Of a stretch of 6,629 nucleotides of DNA, positions 1 to 6,163 are shown one piece after another. Origin of the DNA: Caldifarciminota bacterium. GTDB taxonomy: Bacteria; Hydrothermota; Hydrothermia; S141-80. Under the pieces are notes generated by a model, which saw nothing but the letters and a program-made list of their open reading frames with translations, did no database searches and was not told the origin of the DNA. Location: positions 1-6,629 of the forward strand of contig JALUJC010000351.1 of NCBI GenBank assembly GCA_027053375.1, in the 5' to 3' direction. Within the stretch, counting starts at the first letter, position 1, and every line of letters starts with the position of its first letter. The position numbers and the translations under genes were made by a program.

Positions 1-126
1 GGGCAGGAGGGGGGATGCTGAGATGGGCACCTCCCCGGGAGTGTTGAAAGTATACGGAACGCATCGTAAGGGGAGCTTAAGATTTTATGAAAACATTAAG
101 CGAAGTATAACCTGGAGAAGGGACGT
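1..126. other. Non-coding region after the operon, cut by the window edge
   Basis: This is the only intergenic stretch in the window. Positions 44-112 are markedly richer in A and T than the coding DNA and contain the dyad at 75-101 and two TATACT hexamers on the minus strand (50-55 and 104-109 by eye; the second is part of GTTATACTTCG). Neither hexamer has a good -35 partner. A short GC-rich interrupted hairpin at 28-43 has no T tract. I see no convincing terminator, RNA gene or start of a new gene. Confidence 0.6.
75..101. promoter_or_regulatory. AT-rich 27-base dyad, operator-like
   Basis: The arms from 75 (GCTTAAGATTTT) and from 90 (AAAACATTAAGC) pair at 10 of 12 positions around the central ATG at 87-89; only 81/95 and 82/94 mismatch. 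The stem is almost all A and T outside its tips, and no run of T follows on either strand, which argues against an intrinsic terminator. It lies 26 bases beyond the kinase stop in an AT-rich patch of otherwise GC-rich DNA, so a protein-binding site for a dimeric regulator, near the promoter of the next gene to the left, is the best reading. No promoter hexamers could be assigned with confidence. Confidence 0.45.
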
Positions 127-1287
127 TCAGGTCGGGAAACGAATTTCCACGCGGTGAATCCCCCTGGAAACGGTTCGGTGGATATCCCATCCATACCGAC
201 TGGCCACCGTGCGGATCACCGCCCATCCCAGTCCTTCGTCCAGCGGGTTGGGCACGCCCACGGGGTTTTCCAGGATGAGGACAGGAGGGTTAAGGTGAAT
301 GCGAAGCGTGGCTCCCTCCGGTGAATAACGTACCGCATTGTCCAGAAGGTTTACAAGCAGGCGATCCAGCGCCTGAGGGTCTGTGTCCACAACCAGATCG
401 CCCTCAAAAGTGTGCTCAACCTCAAGATGCCGGATGCGCATCTCTTCCCGGAAGAGTTCCAGCAGTTCCTGAAGGCGCTGTTTCAGGGGGACTTTCCGAA
501 TGGAAGGTTCAGGCGTACGGCCTTCCGCCAGGAAGAGAATATCGTCGGCGAGTTGCTCAAGACGGCGAAGGGCTGCTTTGATGCGGGCTGTTGAGGCTTC
601 TCGGGACAGACGGGATATCTCAAGACGAAGCAACGCAAGGGGGGTCTTCAGGTCATGTGCTCCCTGCAGCAGAATATGGTCATAGAGATGCAGGGCGTCT
701 TCCAGCGAGCGGAAACTCCACCCCGCATAAATCCAGCCAAACATGAATCCCACGGTAAGTGCAAGAAGAGAATAGAGAAAGACCTCACGGAGGCTCCGGT
801 GGGTGATCTCGCGAATACGCCAGGAGAGGGGATAGGAGGTGACAAGATGAAGGGGACCGTATTCTTTTTCTTCCCAGGTCCAGTGGAAATGAAGAATGTC
901 ATAGGCTGTCCAGAGCACGGCACCTTCCGGTGGATGAATCCGGAGGCCTCCGCGTGGGGAGATCAGCCAGGGGACCGGTTCATCACCACGGAAGACGGAC
1001 CAGAGTGTCCCGGAATGGAAGGGAAAACGGGCAATGGCAACCGAGAGTTCTTCAGGCCGCAGGTGCGGTGCATCGTGCTCAAGGCTTTCCAGGGCGCCCA
1101 GAAGGGTGAGCATGTCCTCTTTCAGGATGCTCTCCGCCTCAAATTTCACCCTGCGGAGGTGCCCCACATAATGAAAGCCCTCCACCATCCAGACCACCAG
1201 CATCACCCCCAGCGCGAAAAGGAGGGCAATACGCAGTCGGGAAAGGAAGAGTTTACGCCTTAAGGCGGTAGCCCATATTCCGGACAT
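127..1287 (-). CDS. Membrane sensor histidine kinase, HAMP-less, with shortened ATP lid
   Basis: A 386-residue kinase, presumably the partner of the regulator just before it. Transmembrane helices lie at about 19-38 and 168-190 and enclose a periplasmic sensor region of about 130 residues, rich in His and Trp and without cysteine; it matches no sensor fold I recognise. Only about 20 residues separate the second helix from the phosphorylated H211 (GAHDLKTPLALL), leaving no room for a HAMP domain. The dimerisation helices run to about 256. The ATPase domain has a good N box (LLVNLLDNAVRYSPEG, N313 and N317) and a G2-like DEGLGWAVIRTVASRYGW (350-367). The G1 box reads ILENPVGVPNP, with Asn where the adenine-binding Asp normally sits. 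No F box is seen, and only 7 residues separate G344 from G352. The frame is intact to the TGA at 127, so it may be a low-activity or specialised kinase. The ATG at 1287 has only a weak AGAGA before it and lies 35 bases inside the regulator gene. Confidence 0.92.
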   Translation of the reverse strand: MSGIWATALRRKLFLSRLRIALLFALGVMLVVWMVEGFHYVGHLRRVKFEAESILKEDMLTLLGALESLEHDAPHLRPEELSVAIARFPFHSGTLWSVFRGDEPVPWLISPRGGLRIHPPEGAVLWTAYDILHFHWTWEEKEYGPLHLVTSYPLSWRIREITHRSLREVFLYSLLALTVGFMFGWIYAGWSFRSLEDALHLYDHILLQGAHDLKTPLALLRLEISRLSREASTARIKAALRRLEQLADDILFLAEGRTPEPSIRKVPLKQRLQELLELFREEMRIRHLEVEHTFEGDLVVDTDPQALDRLLVNLLDNAVRYSPEGATLRIHLNPPVLILENPVGVPNPLDEGLGWAVIRTVASRYGWDIHRTVSRGIHRVEIRFPT

Positions 1288-1918
1288 TCTCTATGGCGTC
1301 CTTGCCCAGGTGCTGGCGAAGGTGGCTGACAAACACGTGCAGACTGGCAGGATTTGGGGACTCCTCCGGTGACCACAGCACTTCATAGAGATGGACGTAG
1401 GGCACGATTTTCCCCCGCCGCTTCCAGAGTTCTCTCAGCAGAAGCAGTTCTTTCCGGGGAAGTGCGTAACTTCCCCGGGGGGACTGAATAACCCCCTGTT
1501 CCAGATCCACTTCCGCTTCTCCTATGCGAAATCTCGTTTCCTGTGGATAAACCCGACGCAGGAGAGCATGGATGCGGGCCACCAGTTCCGGGGGATCAAA
1601 GGGTTTGACCATATAGTCATCTGCTCCGGTCTGGAAGGCCTGCACTTTGTCTTCCACATAGCGCCGGACGGTCAGGAAGATCACCGGGAGATCGGGGCGT
1701 TTCTGACGGATGTGCCGGAGAAGGTCCAGCCCTGTTCCATCGGGAAGCTGCCAGTCCAGGATTGCCATATCCAGGCCTTCAAGGGGATATTGAAGTCCCT
1801 CCGCCACACTCCGTGCCCAGATCACCTCGTATCCGGCATCCTTCAGGAACTCCACCACCGAATCCCCCAGCAGGGGATCATCCTCCACCAGCAGGATGGT
1901 CCAGGTTTTTCCTTTCAT
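1253..1918 (-). CDS. OmpR/PhoB-family response regulator
   Basis: A 221-residue two-component transcription factor. The receiver domain (about 6-121) has the acidic pair D13-D14 (ILLVEDD), the phospho-acceptor D55 (AILDWQLPDGTG), the switch threonine T83 (VIFLTVR) and the invariant lysine K105 (DYMVKPFDP). The output domain (about 128-221) is a winged helix of the PhoB/OmpR type: RIGEAEVDLEQ platform, LPRKELLLLRELWKRRGK (153-170), the recognition-helix region SLHVFVSHLRQHLG (192-205), and the terminal wing IENVRNMGYRLKA. All catalytic residues are present, so it should be phosphorylated, presumably by the kinase encoded next. The chosen ATG at 1918 begins 11 residues before the DD pair, as usual. 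It overlaps the end of ccmG by 41 bases and the kinase start by 35 bases. Target genes cannot be read from the sequence; the dyad at 75-101 is one possible site, though this family normally binds direct repeats. Confidence 0.95.
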   Translation of the reverse strand: MKGKTWTILLVEDDPLLGDSVVEFLKDAGYEVIWARSVAEGLQYPLEGLDMAILDWQLPDGTGLDLLRHIRQKRPDLPVIFLTVRRYVEDKVQAFQTGADDYMVKPFDPPELVARIHALLRRVYPQETRFRIGEAEVDLEQGVIQSPRGSYALPRKELLLLRELWKRRGKIVPYVHLYEVLWSPEESPNPASLHVFVSHLRQHLGKDAIENVRNMGYRLKA

Positions 1919-2459
1919 GGCCCCTCTCCCGTACCTGTTCCAGCCAGGCCGGCGTGACACTTCCAATAATGTGGTCCCGGATCACGCCCTCCGGGTCAAT
2001 GAGGAAGGTTTCCGGAATCCCGGTCAGACCATACCGGGCGCCGGCAGTCCGGGTCAGGTCCACACCGCTTGGGAAGGAAAGACGAAAGGTTTCAATGAAA
2101 CGCCGGGCCGGCGTGGGTTTGTCCCAGACATTGACCCCCAGAACCACCACCATGGAATCCTGCGCCTCCTGGAGGGTTTTCCAGAACTGGTTCAGAATGG
2201 GCACCTCCCGCCGACATTCCACACACCAGGAGGACCAGAAGTTCAGCACCACCCAGCGACCACGAAAGTCAGAAAGCTGAAAGGTGTCGGGGAGGGCAAG
2301 GCCTCCACTGACCATGCGCGCAAGGCGGATGGAAGGGGCAGGCTGGTCAATCAGCGATCCCCCCTGGGGTACCGTCCTCCCCTGTTCCCACCAGGCGTAG
2401 GCAGTGAGCAGAAGGATCACCACCCCTGCGGCGATCAGGATCCCTCGCAGCGCTTTCAT
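1878..2459 (-). CDS. ccmG: CcmG/DsbE-type membrane-anchored thioredoxin (TlpA family)
   Basis: A 193-residue thiol-disulfide oxidoreductase with an N-terminal membrane anchor (about 5-22) and a periplasmic thioredoxin fold. In Ccm systems such proteins keep the two cysteines of the apocytochrome CxxCH (directly or through CcmH) reduced so that CcmF can attach haem. The active site is W78-C79-V-E-C82 within VLNFWSSWCVECRREVP; the cis-proline loop is T146-G-I-P149-E-T-F-L-I-D, and 'G.PET' is typical of CcmG. The stretch from DQPAPSIRL (38) to LSDFRGRWVVLNFW (62-75) is the usual AhpC/TSA-Redoxin N-terminal part. GGAGGG lies 6 bases before the ATG at 2459, inside the last codons of the preceding gene. 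The last 14 residues (from about G180) are encoded in the region shared with the response regulator and look unlike the family, so the functional fold probably ends near 180. ResA or another TlpA-like reductase is the alternative name; the role would be the same. Confidence 0.9.
   Translation of the reverse strand: MKALRGILIAAGVVILLLTAYAWWEQGRTVPQGGSLIDQPAPSIRLARMVSGGLALPDTFQLSDFRGRWVVLNFWSSWCVECRREVPILNQFWKTLQEAQDSMVVVLGVNVWDKPTPARRFIETFRLSFPSGVDLTRTAGARYGLTGIPETFLIDPEGVIRDHIIGSVTPAWLEQVRERGHERKNLDHPAGGG
1921..1930 (-). promoter_or_regulatory. Purine-rich ribosome binding site of the response regulator, inside ccmG
   Basis: GGGAGAGGGG precedes the ATG at 1918. Its GGGAG part has a 7-base spacing and supports that start over a TTG at 1966. 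The site lies within the coding sequence of ccmG, so ribosomes translating ccmG pass through it. Confidence 0.6.
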
Positions 2460-2728
2460 GACGAACCCTCCAGCTCAGAGAGAAGCTGGGCCAGTTCCGC
2501 ACGGAGAGACTTTCGAACCTGGGCATACGTGGTGTCGTCCATTTTTCCGGCTTCGTGTTCCAGGTCCAGATCCCGGAGTTCCTGAAGAAGGATCTCCACA
2601 CGCGCCTGAAGATCCGCTCTGGGATCCGCATGGGCCCGGAGTTCCGTACGGTGAGGAAGAACCAGGGGCTCAAGAACCCAGTAGAGTGTCGCCGCCAGTA
2701 TCAGGGAGAAGATCAGGATGGGGATCAT
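2456..2728 (-). CDS. Short CcmI-like protein (N-terminal membrane and coiled-coil domain only)
   Basis: A 90-residue protein with one N-terminal transmembrane helix (about 2-21) and then a charged, helical, coiled-coil-prone cytoplasmic part. Residues 48-83 (ELRDLDLEHEAGKMDD, then TYAQVRKSLRAELAQLL) match the pattern 'eL..Le.d...Gk.s..ey...r..l..ell' seen after the first membrane helix of CcmI, a subunit of the haem lyase complex that presents apocytochrome to CcmF and CcmH. The TPR domain that binds apocytochrome in full-length CcmI is absent, and the frame ends cleanly with the next gene starting in its stop, so this is a naturally short form and not a broken gene. AGGAG lies 8 bases before the ATG at 2728. 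Both ends overlap neighbours as ATGA (ccmF before, ccmG after). The location between ccmF and ccmG supports a maturation role. Assignment rests on a short motif and on context. Confidence 0.8.
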   Translation of the reverse strand: MIPILIFSLILAATLYWVLEPLVLPHRTELRAHADPRADLQARVEILLQELRDLDLEHEAGKMDDTTYAQVRKSLRAELAQLLSELEGSS

Positions 2729-4701
2729 ACCGGTTGCTCCTGTTCAAGCCGGCTACGGTTCCGGCGATGTGAGGGGAGCAGGGCATAGAAGCCCCCGAAC
2801 ACCACCAGCAGGCCGCCCACCCACAGGAAACCCACCAGGGGATTCCAGAACAGCACGAACAATCCCATCCGTTGATCCTCGTCGTATCCGTTCAGGACCG
2901 CATAGAAATCCCCCGACCAGTGGGGCCAGAGGGCCACCTCTGCAGTGTTCATATTCCATTTGAAGTAAAACCGGTATTCCGGATAAAGAAGCCTGGACTT
3001 CCCCAGGGGATCCGTGACTTCCAGGGTGGCACGGCTGTACCGGTAATCGGGTTCGATTCCCTGCTGTATGTCTTTGAATGCAATCTGAAACCCTTCAAAG
3101 GAAAACGTGGAACCCACGGGGTATTCTTTCTCCAGCCGCTGGCGAAAAGCGGAACTCCCCACGATACCGATCGCAATCAGGGCCACGCCCACGTGCACGA
3201 TATACCCTCCATAGCGGCGATGGTCGGTGCGAAGGAGTTCAACCACACCCCTGAAGAGTGGAATTCCCTTTCGGCGTGCGCGGGCACGTCCCACACGGAA
3301 GACTTCGTAAAGCGTGGTGTAGACCGTCCAGGATGCCAGGGTGTATCCCAGCAGCGGGATCAGGGGAGCTCGCATCCCGATTCCCAGCGCACCCCCGGTC
3401 AGGAGTGCGAGGACCGTGGGCCAGGCCAGTGACCGCACCAGCGCACGGCTGGAAGCACGCCGCCAGGAGATGATCGGGGCCACCGTCATGAGGAAAATCA
3501 GGAGCAGGAACAGCGGAGGGGTCACGGAGTTGAAGAAGGGCTGGCCCACCGTCACCTTGATGCCTGTAAAGGCCTCCGAAACAATGGGGAAAAGGGTCCC
3601 CCAGGCCACCGTGAGCGCCAGGGCCAGAAAAACCCAGTTGTTGATCAGGAAAAAGCCTTCCCGGGAGAAGAGGGTCTCCAGCCGGTGCTCGCTCTGGATG
3701 CGGTGTCGTTTCATATAGAGAAGGCCAGCCGCCACCACGGCGATGGACCAGATGGCGCCGGCAAACCAGGGACCGAGTTCCGATTCGGCGAAGGCATGAA
3801 CGGAAGTGAGCGCGCCGCTGCGGGTGATGTAGGTTCCGATCAGGGCAAACAGGAAGGTGATCACCGCCAGGTTGATGTTCCAGATTTTCAGCATCCCGCG
3901 TTTTTCCTGCACAATAATGGAATGCAGGAAGGCGGTGGCGGTCAGCCAGGGCATGAAACTGGCGTTCTCCACGGGATCCCATGCCCAGTACCCTCCCCAG
4001 CCCAGTTCCAGATATGCCCAGCGACCCCCCAGGATGATCCCGATGGTCAGGAAAACCCAGGGGATCAGGGTCCACTTACGGATAAATCGGACCCAGGTGT
4101 TGTCCACCCGTTCAGCGAGAAGTGCCGCCATGGCGTAACTGAAGGGGATGGCCAGCCCCGTGTAACCCAGGTAAAGGGCCACAGGATGGGTGTGCATCCA
4201 GACGTTCATCAGGAGTGGATTCATGCCCCTTCCTTCGCTGACCAGCATCTCCGCAGGTTTGAAGGGGTTGGAGAACACGGCGGCAATAAACACGAAGAAA
4301 CTGAGGGAGAGCGCGAGGGAGGCATAGGCCCAGCTGTGGAGGGGGTCGTGACGTTCCTGTCGCGTTTCCCAGAGCAGCGCAAGAATATAGAGAGAAAGCA
4401 CCCAGCTCCAGAAAAGCATGGAACCGTCCATTCCTGCCCAGAAGGCGGCGATCCGATAGGTCAGACCCATGCCCGGACTGACCTGGAGTGCCACGTACTG
4501 GAGGGAATAATCCGCCCGAATCAGTGCACTGACAAGGGCGATGGACGCCACGGTGAGCACCCCCACGGTGGCCTGCAGGCCGCGGATTCCGGACTCTTTC
4601 CAGCGAGCATCGCCCTTCAGGTTGGACAGCACCAGGGCGATAAAGGCGTACAACGAAGTCCCAAAGGCAAGAAAAAGCAACGCGCGTCCAAATTCACTCA
4701 T
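2725..4701 (-). CDS. ccmF: Cytochrome c haem lyase subunit CcmF
   Basis: A 658-residue polytopic inner-membrane protein, full length for the family. In System I maturation CcmF takes haem from holo-CcmE and, with CcmH/CcmI, forms the thioether bonds to the CxxCH of apocytochromes on the periplasmic side. The tryptophan-rich WWD haem-handling motif is clear at 235-246 (WGGYWAWDPVEN, followed by ASFMPWL). Histidines matching the four conserved haem ligands of the E. coli protein are visible: H172 (HTHPVALYLGY), H260 (FLHSIIVQEKRG), H302 (TSVHAFAESELGPWF) and H503 (YIVHVGVALIAIG). Residues about 520-612 form the large soluble periplasmic segment before the last transmembrane helix (613-640), and the C-terminus is a short basic tail. 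No key residue is missing. The start overlaps the CxxCH gene by 8 bases; the stop overlaps the next start as ATGA. The related CcmC and CcsA share the WWD motif but are much shorter. Confidence 0.97.
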   Translation of the reverse strand: MSEFGRALLFLAFGTSLYAFIALVLSNLKGDARWKESGIRGLQATVGVLTVASIALVSALIRADYSLQYVALQVSPGMGLTYRIAAFWAGMDGSMLFWSWVLSLYILALLWETRQERHDPLHSWAYASLALSLSFFVFIAAVFSNPFKPAEMLVSEGRGMNPLLMNVWMHTHPVALYLGYTGLAIPFSYAMAALLAERVDNTWVRFIRKWTLIPWVFLTIGIILGGRWAYLELGWGGYWAWDPVENASFMPWLTATAFLHSIIVQEKRGMLKIWNINLAVITFLFALIGTYITRSGALTSVHAFAESELGPWFAGAIWSIAVVAAGLLYMKRHRIQSEHRLETLFSREGFFLINNWVFLALALTVAWGTLFPIVSEAFTGIKVTVGQPFFNSVTPPLFLLLIFLMTVAPIISWRRASSRALVRSLAWPTVLALLTGGALGIGMRAPLIPLLGYTLASWTVYTTLYEVFRVGRARARRKGIPLFRGVVELLRTDHRRYGGYIVHVGVALIAIGIVGSSAFRQRLEKEYPVGSTFSFEGFQIAFKDIQQGIEPDYRYSRATLEVTDPLGKSRLLYPEYRFYFKWNMNTAEVALWPHWSGDFYAVLNGYDEDQRMGLFVLFWNPLVGFLWVGGLLVVFGGFYALLPSHRRNRSRLEQEQPV

Positions 4702-5080
4702 GCGGATACCTCCTGAGTCTCCACAGGAAAAGGCCACCACCGGTGACCCCGATCACAACCAGCGTGAGGGGGAGCAGGGGGATCTCCGGTGGTGCACCTG
4801 GATAGCTGCGAGGATTGCCCGGATTGGTGCCGGCCTCAAACTCCTGCTGGGTGGTGAAGCCGTCCCCGTCAGGATCCAGTGGCAGAAGTTGTTGCACCGA
4901 TCCTCGTTCTTTAAAGGCTTCCCCGAAGGGGTTCAGTCCGCCCATCCCGGAGCGGGTCATATGACAGATCTGGCATTTCCTTACCCGGGGCGGAAGCTGG
5001 GAAAGATATCCCGGGCGTGCCCGGGCAGGCCATGCCCACAGCAACAGGAACCATCCGAGAAACATTCGGCTTCTGCGCAC
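4694..5080 (-). CDS. Small membrane-anchored CxxCH / EF-hand-like protein (probable monohaem cytochrome c)
   Basis: A 128-residue exported protein. The N-terminal signal peptide (RRSRMFLGWFLLLWAWPARA) probably ends after ARA at 21. C36-Q-I-C39-H40 is a covalent haem c attachment motif; M41 or M46 might give a distal ligand. It is followed by GLNPFGEAFKERG (48-60). D69-P-D71-G-D73-G-F-T-T-Q-Q-E80 is a complete 12-residue EF-hand-type calcium loop. A single hydrophobic segment (about 99-119) followed by RLRR anchors the C-terminus with the body outside. The order CxxCH, N.FG..F...G, DGDG loop, C-terminal helix resembles secreted proteins I recall from myxobacteria and the temptin Cys/Cys domain, where the cysteines may not bind haem. 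Location directly before ccmF favours haem. The start is GTG at 5080, 3 bases after the upstream stop and without a Shine-Dalgarno; an ATG at 5065 would lose the basic n-region of the signal. The end overlaps ccmF by 8 bases. Confidence 0.8.
   Translation of the reverse strand: MRRSRMFLGWFLLLWAWPARARPGYLSQLPPRVRKCQICHMTRSGMGGLNPFGEAFKERGSVQQLLPLDPDGDGFTTQQEFEAGTNPGNPRSYPGAPPEIPLLPLTLVVIGVTGGGLFLWRLRRYPHE
4709..4714 (-). promoter_or_regulatory. Ribosome binding site fixing the ccmF start
   Basis: A consensus AGGAGG lies 7 bases before the ATG at 4701. It rules out the longer frame beginning at 4740, whose 13 extra residues do not belong to the family. Confidence 0.85.
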
Positions 5081-5083
5081 ACG

Positions 5084-6163
5084 TCAATCATACGGGGAAG
5101 CCGCAAGACCATCAATGGATGGGGAAAGCGCAGATTCTGTTTTGTTTAAAGGAGAGATCATCGCCGGAGGAAGGATTTCCAGATCCAGAGGGCCGTCCCC
5201 CACGGACCAGCGCTGCAGGAGATTCCCCAGGGTGTCACGGACCTCCACAACATCCAGGGAAAACCTGGCAAGATAGAGTTTCCCCTTCCATTCCAGGACG
5301 TCCGCCACGTCGTCCAGGGACAGATGGGTGCGCAGGGTTTCTGCTTCCGCGTCATACCGGAAAACACCACCCTGGAACCCTCCGATCACCAGCACCCCTT
5401 CTGGAGAGAGGAAGAGGCTTCCGGGAAATCCTCCGAGCATGAGGCTGTCCACCACACGCAGAGGATCCAATCGGAGACGGTACAGTTTGCCCGGCGTGGT
5501 GGCATAGTCCCCGGTACTCAGGACATAGAGATCGCCTTCACGGTCAAGGATTACCTCCTGGAGGTTGGCCCCCAGGGACAGGCTGTCCAGCAGGGTTCCA
5601 TGATGACCATCCACCACCCGGATCCCGCTGTGCGCGTAACCATGGATATAATCGGTGCAGGCAACGACGACCCGGCTGTAGACCACCACGAGTCCCTCGG
5701 GATTTGCGCACACGGAGACTTCCCACAGCACGGAGTCGCGGAAAGGATCCAGTGCAGACAGGGTATGGGTGAGCCAGTTGGTGACAAAGAGCCGCCGAAG
5801 GCGTTCGCTCCATCGGGCGTCCCATGGATTGCGACCACTGCCCACATGGAGCGTGTCCAGGCTCCCGGTGTTCAGATCCATCCAGTAGATGTTGTTCTCT
5901 CCAGAGTTTACAATCCAGAGGTATCCCCCCTGGGTGTGGATCCGGTTGGTCCAGCGCCCGGCACGCAGAAAGGGTGGAGGGAGGAGGGAGTCTCCCGTGA
6001 GGTCCAGTGCGGAGACCTCCCGGGAGAGGGTGTTGAGCACCAGCAGAAGGGTGGACGAAGCGGGAACAGCGGGCTGAACCTCCGGCGGAGAAGGGAGCTG
6101 TTCAATGCAGGAGGTCAGAAGGATCAGCAGAAAAATTCCCGCCCTGCGTATGTCCCGTCTCAT
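5084..6163 (-). CDS. YVTN/YncE-type beta-propeller lipoprotein
   Basis: A 359-residue exported lipoprotein. The ATG at 6163 was chosen because it has a strong Shine-Dalgarno sequence and begins a textbook signal: basic MRRDIRR, hydrophobic AGIFLLILL, then lipobox L16-T17-S18-C19. The residue after the lipidated Cys is Ile, not Asp, so in a Gram-negative cell it would probably go to the outer membrane. Residues 24-36 are a Pro/Ala/Ser-rich linker. Residues about 38-325 contain some seven repeats of a strand, short turn, 'D...g' pattern (for example YLWIVNSGENNIYWMDL at 81-97 and LFVTNWLTHTLSALDP at 125-140), typical of the YVTN/YncE propeller superfamily. The tail (332-359) is low-complexity and hydrophilic. 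Such propellers bind proteins or small ligands or hold a cofactor; I see no catalytic signature and no haem motif. Its start overlaps the preceding gene by ATGA, and its stop lies 3 bases before the next start, in the same frame. Fold is likely; function is unknown. Confidence 0.85.
   Translation of the reverse strand: MRRDIRRAGIFLLILLTSCIEQLPSPPEVQPAVPASSTLLLVLNTLSREVSALDLTGDSLLPPPFLRAGRWTNRIHTQGGYLWIVNSGENNIYWMDLNTGSLDTLHVGSGRNPWDARWSERLRRLFVTNWLTHTLSALDPFRDSVLWEVSVCANPEGLVVVYSRVVVACTDYIHGYAHSGIRVVDGHHGTLLDSLSLGANLQEVILDREGDLYVLSTGDYATTPGKLYRLRLDPLRVVDSLMLGGFPGSLFLSPEGVLVIGGFQGGVFRYDAEAETLRTHLSLDDVADVLEWKGKLYLARFSLDVVEVRDTLGNLLQRWSVGDGPLDLEILPPAMISPLNKTESALSPSIDGLAASPYD

Noticed and set aside
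28..43. GC-rich hairpin as a terminator
   Set aside because: The stem is interrupted by an unpaired base, the loop is about 3 bases, and no T tract follows on either strand.
1..64. Minus-strand frame from an ATG at 64 open to the window edge
   Set aside because: Only about 20 residues are visible, no purine-rich ribosome binding site precedes it, and the peptide resembles no known N-terminus.
2..157. Open plus-strand frame (44 residues from the ATG at 23) running into the kinase end
   Set aside because: It is very basic, has no recognisable motif, and overlaps the well-supported end of the kinase by 31 bases. It might be the tail of a convergent gene, but nothing beyond the open frame supports it.
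655..1263. Plus-strand open frame of 202 codons opposite the kinase
   Set aside because: The kinase strand carries H, N and G2 boxes and two membrane helices; the opposite frame has no recognisable feature.
1919..1966. TTG start of the response regulator at 1966
   Set aside because: A rare start codon that adds 16 residues outside the receiver fold; the ATG at 1918 has a suitable binding site and the usual N-terminal length.
3685..4716. Long plus-strand open frame of 343 codons opposite ccmF
   Set aside because: It is the antisense shadow of ccmF. Its composition (Gly, His, Gln and Glu rich, low hydrophobic content) is what the complement of GC-rich membrane-protein codons gives, and there is no domain or start signal.
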